In this document: one piece after another, positions 6,074-9,977 of the stretch
Position numbering within the stretch: position 1 is the first letter of the stretch
How the letters are laid out: each line of letters begins with the position of its first letter
DNA from: CAZAFM01 sp964484395
GTDB taxonomy: Bacteria; Campylobacterota; Campylobacteria; Campylobacterales; CAZAFM01
Length of the DNA: 9,977 bases
Assembly (NCBI GenBank): GCA_964484395.1
Contig: CAZAFM010000080.1
Location: 1 to 9,977 of the forward strand
Reading direction: 5' to 3'
Made by a program: the position numbers and the translations under genes
Notes under the pieces: model-generated
What the model saw: the letters and a program-made list of their open reading frames with translations, nothing else
Database searches by the model: none
What the model was told of the DNA's origin: nothing

Positions 6074-6102
6074 ATTATACCCAAATACTACAAAATTTTA
6101 AA
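6074..6102 (-). promoter_or_regulatory. Sigma70-like promoter of the HigB-type pair
   Basis: On the minus strand TTTAAA (6097-6102), a 17-bp spacer and a perfect TATAAT (6074-6079) are present. The predicted transcription start, 6067-6066, coincides with the ATG at 6066, implying a leaderless or nearly leaderless toxin mRNA. It overlaps the longer reading frame, which argues against the upstream start codons. Confidence 0.5.
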
Positions 6103-6118
6103 CTTTTTAATGCTTAGT

Positions 6119-6148
6119 TTTACACCGTTATCTTACCATAGATATGCT
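6119..6148 (+). promoter_or_regulatory. Candidate murA promoter
   Basis: TTTACA (6119-6124) is followed after 18 bp by TATGCT (6143-6148); TATAGT overlaps at 6148-6153. It lies in the divergent interval between the HigB-type toxin and murA, leaving a leader of roughly 45 nt. The match is moderate. Confidence 0.3.
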
Positions 6149-6198
6149 ATAGTTGCGGACAGAGTCAATATGACAAGAATGAATTTTATGGAGATTTT

Positions 6199-7461
6199 AT
6201 GGATTTTTTACGCGTTGAGGGTTATAACAGACTAGAAGGGGATGTGGTCATCTCAGGTGCTAAAAACGCATCATTGCCACTACTAGCATCTACCATACTA
6301 TCAAAAAAAGAGGTTAGCATATCAAATCTGCCTGATGTGGTTGATATAAAAACCTTCATAAAGCTTCTAGAGATACTCGGTGCAAAATGTAGCCTCTCTA
6401 CAAACTCAGCCAAAATAGACACAACAAGTATGGATAAAACAACCGCCATATATGACATAGTGCGCAAGATGAGGGCTTCTGTATTGGTTTTAGGACCTCT
6501 GCTTTCTCGCTTCAAAGAGTGCTCCGTCTCGCTTCCTGGAGGGTGTGCTATAGGACAGAGACCAGTGGATTTGCATATAAAGGCTATGCAGAGTATGGGC
6601 GCTGATATAAATATAGAGGGCGGATATATTGTAGCTAGTGCAAAAAAGGGCTTGATGGGCGCTGATGTGGTGTTTGATAAGATAACAGTTACAGGGACCG
6701 AAAATGTCATAATGGCGGCTGCTCTAGCCAAAGGAAAAACAAAAATAGTAAATGCTGCTAAAGAGCCAGAAGTAGTTCAGCTATGTGAAGTTCTCAAAAG
6801 TGGTGGACTAGATATAAGTGGAATAGGTACTAGTGAGATAGTCATAGAGGGTAGTGATGGGGAGCTTTTGGAGTTTGATAAAATAGAGGTCATAAGTGAT
6901 AGGATAGAGGCTGGCACATATCTGTGTGCAGGAGCCATCACAAACTCAAACATAACCCTAAGAAATGTAAATCATAAGCATCTAGCATCGGTTATTTCTA
7001 AACTAAAAGAGATGGGATTTGGCTTTAATCTAGGTGAGGACTTTATCGAAATAAAGGCTGCTAGACGGATAGAGCCTGTAGAGATTGTCACAGCTGAGTT
7101 TCCTGGATTTCCTACAGATATGCAGGCTCAGTTTATGTCACTAGCTACTCAGGCTGAGGGTTCTAGCATCATTGAGGAGACACTTTTTGAAAACCGCTTT
7201 ATGCATGTAAGTGAGCTTCAAAGACTAGGAGCAAGTATCCATCTAAGAGGAAATACAGCTACTGTAAATGGACACATAGACCTAAAAAGTGCAGATGTTA
7301 TGGCAACTGATTTAAGAGCTAGTAGTGCACTAGTCCTAGCTGCTCTAGTAGCTGATGGAGAGACAAATATCCACCGTATCTACCATCTAGATCGTGGATA
7401 TGAAAACCTAGAAGGCAAGCTAAGTAAGCTAGGAGCAAAGATAGAGAGGCTTAGCGAGTAG
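6199..7461 (+). CDS. murA: UDP-N-acetylglucosamine 1-carboxyvinyltransferase MurA
   Basis: MurA is the cytoplasmic enzyme that transfers enolpyruvate from phosphoenolpyruvate to UDP-GlcNAc, the first committed step of peptidoglycan synthesis. The protein has 420 aa, the normal size. Visible signatures are the substrate-binding Lys22-Asn23 in SGAKNAS and the active-site loop LPGGCAIGQRP with Cys116. Asp307 sits in FPTDMQAQ and Arg399 in HLDRGYE, equivalent to the catalytic/closing residues of E. coli MurA. A cysteine rather than an aspartate in the loop predicts the usual fosfomycin-sensitive form. The start is ATG 6199, with GGAG at 6190-6193. It diverges from the HigB-type pair and is followed 44 nt later by a small membrane-protein gene that seems to have its own promoter. 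Confidence 0.97.
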   Translation: MDFLRVEGYNRLEGDVVISGAKNASLPLLASTILSKKEVSISNLPDVVDIKTFIKLLEILGAKCSLSTNSAKIDTTSMDKTTAIYDIVRKMRASVLVLGPLLSRFKECSVSLPGGCAIGQRPVDLHIKAMQSMGADINIEGGYIVASAKKGLMGADVVFDKITVTGTENVIMAAALAKGKTKIVNAAKEPEVVQLCEVLKSGGLDISGIGTSEIVIEGSDGELLEFDKIEVISDRIEAGTYLCAGAITNSNITLRNVNHKHLASVISKLKEMGFGFNLGEDFIEIKAARRIEPVEIVTAEFPGFPTDMQAQFMSLATQAEGSSIIEETLFENRFMHVSELQRLGASIHLRGNTATVNGHIDLKSADVMATDLRASSALVLAALVADGETNIHRIYHLDRGYENLEGKLSKLGAKIERLSE

Positions 7462-7471
7462 GAACAAAAGA

Positions 7472-7499
7472 TTGACTTTTTCTAAAGAAAGTATATAAT
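7472..7499 (+). promoter_or_regulatory. Strong sigma70-like promoter, predicted leaderless start
   Basis: TTGACT (7472-7477), a 16-bp spacer and a perfect TATAAT (7494-7499) make this the best promoter match in the window. Six bases separate the -10 from the ATG at 7506, so the expected transcription start falls on the start codon itself. No ribosome binding site precedes that ATG. Confidence 0.65.
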
Positions 7500-7505
7500 A
7501 ACAAG

Positions 7506-7736
7506 ATGGCGAAAATAGATCAAATAAAAGAGAAGCTAACCTCTTTAAGAGTTGGACTAAGCCTGATAGTAGGTCTGATAGTGGTAGTCACTGGTGCTCT
7601 TATACAAAAAGAGCAAAATGACATGATTGACATATATTTTTGGCTTGGACTTGGACTTGATATAATTCTGCTTTTGATTTTTTTAGTAGTTATATTGGCT
7701 ATTAAAAAATACATAAAAGAGATAGGAGATTTATAA
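7506..7736 (+). CDS. Small two-helix inner-membrane protein, hypothetical
   Basis: This 76-aa protein matches no named family I recognise. A short charged N-terminus (MAKIDQIKEKLTSLR) precedes a hydrophobic helix at about residues 16-33 (VGLSLIVGLIVVVTGALI). A polar hairpin turn, QKEQNDMID, follows, then a long second helix at about 43-66, and a basic end, KKYIKEIGDL. Predicted topology is a hairpin with both ends in the cytoplasm, by the positive-inside rule. It lies 44 nt behind murA on the same strand but has its own strong promoter. Its stop overlaps the start of a 27-aa membrane peptide gene (TAATG, 7734-7738). An antisense ORF at 7520-7714 is a shadow. Confidence 0.8.
   Translation: MAKIDQIKEKLTSLRVGLSLIVGLIVVVTGALIQKEQNDMIDIYFWLGLGLDIILLLIFLVVILAIKKYIKEIGDL
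7724..7728 (+). promoter_or_regulatory. Ribosome binding site of the 27-aa membrane peptide
   Basis: AGGAG lies 7 nt before the ATG at 7736, inside the 3' end of the 76-aa gene. It is the main evidence that the tiny downstream ORF is translated. Confidence 0.65.
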
Positions 7737-7819
7737 TGGCAGAGATAGCTTTAGTATCAATCATAATACTAGTTACAGTCGTCTTTTCTTATGGCTTTTA
7801 TCAGTTAACGGTCGATTAA
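7736..7819 (+). CDS. 27-aa single-helix membrane peptide
   Basis: This very short ORF encodes MAEIALVSIIILVTVVFSY, followed by GFYQLTVD. It has one hydrophobic helix (about residues 4-18) with an acidic N-terminal Glu and a short polar tail. The ATG overlaps the stop of the 76-aa membrane protein gene (TAATG) and has a well-placed AGGAG. That strongly suggests translational coupling and perhaps a two-subunit membrane complex (inference). No known family is recognisable at this size. It ends 5 bp before the stop of the convergent DedA gene, with no terminator visible between them. Confidence 0.6.
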   Translation: MAEIALVSIIILVTVVFSYGFYQLTVD

Positions 7820-7824
7820 GAGAA

Positions 7825-8388
7825 CTAGGGCTTCTTCCTACTAACCTTCTTTAGGTACATATAAGTTCCACCTATGATTATGATAAGAAGTACTGGCATA
7901 ATGTAGGGGTTATCACTTATATAGCCAAAAACATCTAGAAAAACATCACTTGCATAGTAACTTCCTAGTCCTACTACTAGTGCCCATAGAGCTGCTGCAA
8001 AGAGGTTTAGGATGTTAAATCTAAATGCACTATATTTACTAAGTGCCATAGCTATAGGTACAAAAGTTTTGACTCCATATATGAACTTCTGAATAAAAAC
8101 TATACTATTACCGTACTTTTTTATGAGTAGCTGACTCATAGCATAGACTCTTCTTTGTTTGTTCAGGTAGGGCATGAACATATCTTTGTTGTATCTTGAG
8201 ATATAAAAAAGCAACATATCCCCCAAAAAATTCGCACTAAATGCTACAATTATAGAAGTGGTCAAGCTAAGCTTCCCTAAAAAAGATAGCACACCCGCTG
8301 CAACCAACCCAACAAATCCCCCACCAAGGGAGTAGAGAAAAAGGAGAATGTAACCGTATGTTTCTATACTATTTATCGTCTCTTGCAA
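7825..8388 (-). CDS. DedA/VTT-domain inner-membrane protein
   Basis: This 187-aa polytopic protein of the DedA (SNARE-associated, VTT) family has members implicated in lipid carrier or phospholipid flipping and membrane homeostasis. Hydrophobic segments lie at about residues 11-37, 43-63 (with the conserved-looking GD, Asp57), 127-146 and 162-179. The re-entrant motif FIQKFIYGVKTFVPIAMALSK at 98-118 matches the family pattern RF-x-PG-x-R-TFVP. Both usual arginines are lysines (K101, K107) and the proline is Tyr104. The early Glu/PGE motif is also not seen (LYSLGGGFVG instead), so this is a divergent member. The start is TTG 8388, with AAGG about 10 nt upstream. It diverges from msrA and converges with the small membrane-protein operon. 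Confidence 0.85.
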   Translation of the reverse strand: MQETINSIETYGYILLFLYSLGGGFVGLVAAGVLSFLGKLSLTTSIIVAFSANFLGDMLLFYISRYNKDMFMPYLNKQRRVYAMSQLLIKKYGNSIVFIQKFIYGVKTFVPIAMALSKYSAFRFNILNLFAAALWALVVGLGSYYASDVFLDVFGYISDNPYIMPVLLIIIIGGTYMYLKKVSRKKP

Positions 8389-8478
8389 AATACCAACCTT
8401 ATGAGATAAACTACTATTTTATAAGTATAACATCAAAGAGCTAAAGTGACGAGAATATTAATATTAATACTAACTATT

Positions 8479-8484
8479 GGAGGG
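8479..8484 (+). promoter_or_regulatory. Ribosome binding site supporting the internal msrA start
   Basis: GGAGGG is followed by 6 nt and the ATG at 8491. It is much stronger than AAAGAG before the upstream GTG at 8446, and favours the cytoplasmic form of MsrA. Confidence 0.6.
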
Positions 8485-8490
8485 ATTTTG

Positions 8491-9027
8491 ATGGGTGGGG
8501 TAAAAAAGAGTGAACTTGTAGTTGGTGGTGGATGTTTTTGGTGCTTGGAGGCTGTTTTTGAGAAACTAGATGGAGTAGATGAGGTCATAAACGGCTATGC
8601 AGGAGGAAGTAGCAAAAATCCTACCTACAAAGAGGTATCTGATGGTGTAGGCGGTCATGCTGAGGTTGTAAAGATAGTCTATGACCCTTTGAGTATTACT
8701 CTTGAAGAGTTACTTGATGTTTTTTTCTCTATGCATGACCCAACCACGCTCAATGCTCAAGGAAACGATGTAGGAATACAGTATCGCTCTATCATACTCT
8801 ATAAAGAAGAGCAAAAAAACACAGTAGATGAAGCTATCAAAAAAGCCAAAACTAGGTTTGATAAGCCCATAACTACTGAGGTGGTGCCTTTAGAGAGGTT
8901 TTATGAAGCTGAAGAGTATCATCAAGACTACTTCAGAAAAAACCCATCACAACCATACTGCACTTTTGTCATAAGCCCAAAGGTAAAAAAGCTAGAAAAA
9001 GCATATAAAGAGATGATAAGTAAGTAA
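8491..9027 (+). CDS. msrA: Peptide methionine (S)-S-oxide reductase MsrA
   Basis: MsrA reduces methionine-S-sulfoxide in proteins and repairs oxidative damage. The protein has 178 aa from the ATG at 8491. The catalytic motif GGGCFWCLEAVF lies at residues 12-23 (nucleophile Cys15), and NGYAGG, NPTYKEV, GHAEVVKIVYDP and HDPTTLNAQGNDVGIQYRS follow the family order. A C-terminal YCTFVISPK contains Cys157, a possible resolving cysteine. The frame is open 15 codons further, to a GTG at 8446. That longer form would add RILILILTIGGIL, a possible signal or anchor sequence, and export the enzyme. I prefer 8491 because of its strong ribosome binding site. In the upstream divergent interval, TATAAC (8426-8431) is a possible -10. 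Followed 23 nt later by the S4 gene. Confidence 0.95.
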   Translation: MGGVKKSELVVGGGCFWCLEAVFEKLDGVDEVINGYAGGSSKNPTYKEVSDGVGGHAEVVKIVYDPLSITLEELLDVFFSMHDPTTLNAQGNDVGIQYRSIILYKEEQKNTVDEAIKKAKTRFDKPITTEVVPLERFYEAEEYHQDYFRKNPSQPYCTFVISPKVKKLEKAYKEMISK

Positions 9028-9050
9028 TATCTAAATAGGAGACAAAAACA

Positions 9051-9296
9051 GTGAGAGTAGATAAGTTTCTAAATAGTACAAACATAGTCAAAAGAAGGGC
9101 AATAGCTCAAGATATGATAGAGCATAAGGTGGTCTTTGTAAACGGTGTAGTAGCAAAATCATCAAAAGATATAAAAGTAGGTGATGAGATAGAGATAAAG
9201 TTTTTAGAAGAGAAAAAAAAGTATCAAGTCCTTCAGATACCAACTGTAAAAAACATCCCAAAGCACCAAAAAGATGAGTATGTAAAGGAGCTCTAG
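9051..9296 (+). CDS. Stand-alone S4-domain RNA-binding protein (HslR/RqcP-like)
   Basis: This 81-aa protein is essentially one S4 (alpha-L) RNA-binding domain: MRVDKFLNSTNIVKRRAIAQDMIEHKVVFVNG with the conserved R-x-DKFL and NG turn, then KVGDEIEI at about 42-49, and a basic tail. Proteins of this size include Hsp15/HslR and RqcP, which bind the large ribosomal subunit carrying stalled peptidyl-tRNA. That role is known for the family, not shown here. The start is GTG 9051, with AGGAG (9037-9041) 9 nt upstream. It forms an apparent operon with msrA and converges on the lipid A acyltransferase, the two stop codons being only 7 bp apart. Confidence 0.88.
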   Translation: MRVDKFLNSTNIVKRRAIAQDMIEHKVVFVNGVVAKSSKDIKVGDEIEIKFLEEKKKYQVLQIPTVKNIPKHQKDEYVKEL

Positions 9297-9310
9297 CTAG
9301 GCTCTAGCTA
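9290..9310. repeat. 11-bp tandem duplication spanning two convergent stop codons
   Basis: GCTCTAGCTA occurs at 9290-9299 and again at 9301-9310, separated by one G. The first copy supplies the TAG that ends the S4 gene; the second supplies, on the minus strand, the TAG that ends the acyltransferase. No hairpin plus T-run terminator is seen here. Confidence 0.7.
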
Positions 9311-9977
9311 CACTTGGCACTCTGCTTATATAGATGCTCATATCGGTTTTTCCAGCGCCTATGAAACCAAAAATACTCACTAGGGGACTTTTTTATAGCC
9401 CTCTGAGTAACATCTGCTTGGGCTTGTGTTAGTCTTTGTATATCTTCTTCATAGCCCAAAGAGCTGTTTGCTTCAAGTGGCTCATAGACATCTACAATAT
9501 AACCACTTCCATCTTTATATACAAAAGCTGGAATAATAAGTGCATTAAATCTTTTTGCCAATATAGACAAAACGGGTGTATGTCTAGCCTCATGCCCAAA
9601 AAACTCAACCAACTCCCCTTCATCCTCTGCTGTGTTTTGATCTACAAGAATACCTACAGAACCTCCAGTTTTTATCTCTTTGATAATGTGCTTCATTGCT
9701 CCATATTTGCTTATCAGTGTGACATTGAACCTCTCGCGACTCTGCTTTATAAGCCTATCAAGTGCCTCATTACCACTCTCTCTACCTATGGCTACAAGAC
9801 TTTTTGAAAAAAGAGCGCAGATAAGTGAGCCTATCTCCCAGTTACCAAAATGTGCTGTCATAAAGACTACAGGCCTATCCTGCTTAAAAGCCTCATCTAT
9901 AATCTCTCTGTTTTTAAAAACAACCCTTCTTTCAAGCTCTTCTTTGGGGCTTTTTAGGTTTTTGATAAACTCAAGAG
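9304..9977 (-). CDS. Lipid A biosynthesis acyltransferase (LpxL/HtrB family), 5' end outside window
   Basis: The C-terminal 223 residues of an inner-membrane-associated acyltransferase are present. The family transfers a secondary acyl chain to Kdo-lipid A during lipopolysaccharide or lipooligosaccharide synthesis. The catalytic H-x4-E motif is seen as HFGNWE (codons at about 9852-9835). It is followed by family-typical VAIGRESGN, SVGILVDQNTAEDEG, VEFFGHEARHTP and the C-terminal PSEYFWFHRRWKNR. The frame is open through the right edge, so the ATG at 9861 in FMTAHFGNWE is internal, not the start. Compared with the usual length of about 300 residues, some 75-90 N-terminal residues are missing, including any membrane anchor. 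Which acyl chain or position it serves (LpxL-like or LpxM-like) cannot be decided. Confidence 0.93.
   Translation of the reverse strand, partial: LEFIKNLKSPKEELERRVVFKNREIIDEAFKQDRPVVFMTAHFGNWEIGSLICALFSKSLVAIGRESGNEALDRLIKQSRERFNVTLISKYGAMKHIIKEIKTGGSVGILVDQNTAEDEGELVEFFGHEARHTPVLSILAKRFNALIIPAFVYKDGSGYIVDVYEPLEANSSLGYEEDIQRLTQAQADVTQRAIKKSPSEYFWFHRRWKNRYEHLYKQSAKCS

Noticed and set aside
6222..6731. Minus-strand 169-aa ORF
   Set aside because: It lies wholly inside murA on the opposite strand and resembles no family.
7520..7714. Minus-strand 64-aa ORF
   Set aside because: It is antisense to the 76-aa membrane protein gene, which has a strong promoter and a coupled downstream gene.
7817..7830. 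Bidirectional terminator between the 27-aa gene and the DedA gene
   Set aside because: Only 5 bp separate the stop codons, and no G+C-rich hairpin with a T-run is visible.
9436..9807. Plus-strand 123-aa ORF
   Set aside because: It is antisense to the lipid A acyltransferase, whose motifs cover the same bases.
9304..9861. Acyltransferase starting at the ATG at 9861
   Set aside because: The frame continues open to the right edge with acyltransferase-like sequence, and the catalytic motif would otherwise begin at residue 4.

Overview
The window is AT-rich, densely packed bacterial DNA. It looks like a member of the Campylobacterota (the Sulfurimonas/Sulfurovum kind of epsilonproteobacterium). 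That placement is inferred from protein style: an RpoD with a short acidic insert, lysine/isoleucine-rich proteins using many ATA and AGA codons, a stand-alone S4 protein behind msrA, and a lipid A acyltransferase showing a Gram-negative outer membrane. No rRNA or tRNA is present to confirm it.

Left part (1-2815), accessory. A full-length AAA-ATPase/PD-(D/E)XK nuclease-like protein of unknown role (140-1684, minus) lies between copies of a dispersed intergenic repeat. In all four copies the 27-bp repeat core can fold into a small hairpin, and its sequence differences preserve pairing. The left copy also carries a tandem expansion of a 13-bp sub-unit, and a 7-bp tandem repeat sits at 1761-1788. 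A doubtful 71-aa ORF (1961-2173, plus) runs head-on into a RelE/ParE-type toxin-antitoxin pair (2145-2638, minus).

Middle (2816-6198). rpoD (3508-5364, minus) is followed after 2 nt by a 229-aa protein that I read as a PAS-like domain plus a degenerate histidine-kinase ATPase fold. A second toxin-antitoxin pair of HigB/Gp49 type (5499-6066, minus) lies upstream of rpoD, and murA points the other way across a shared promoter region.

Right part (6199-9977), mostly core. murA (plus) is followed by a strong sigma70-like promoter whose predicted start coincides with the ATG of a two-helix 76-aa membrane protein. A 27-aa single-helix membrane protein with an excellent ribosome binding site overlaps its stop codon. 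A DedA/VTT membrane protein (minus) is divergent from a msrA-S4 operon (plus). That operon converges on a lipid A acyltransferase (minus) that is cut by the right edge.

The housekeeping genes cover transcription (rpoD), peptidoglycan precursor synthesis (murA), repair of oxidised protein (msrA), ribosome/RNA binding (S4) and outer-membrane lipid A acylation. The parts least explained by known biology are the PAS/degenerate-kinase gene coupled to rpoD, the tiny membrane-protein pair after murA, and the covarying hairpin repeat. I do not see a clear multi-gene novel defence or metabolic system.
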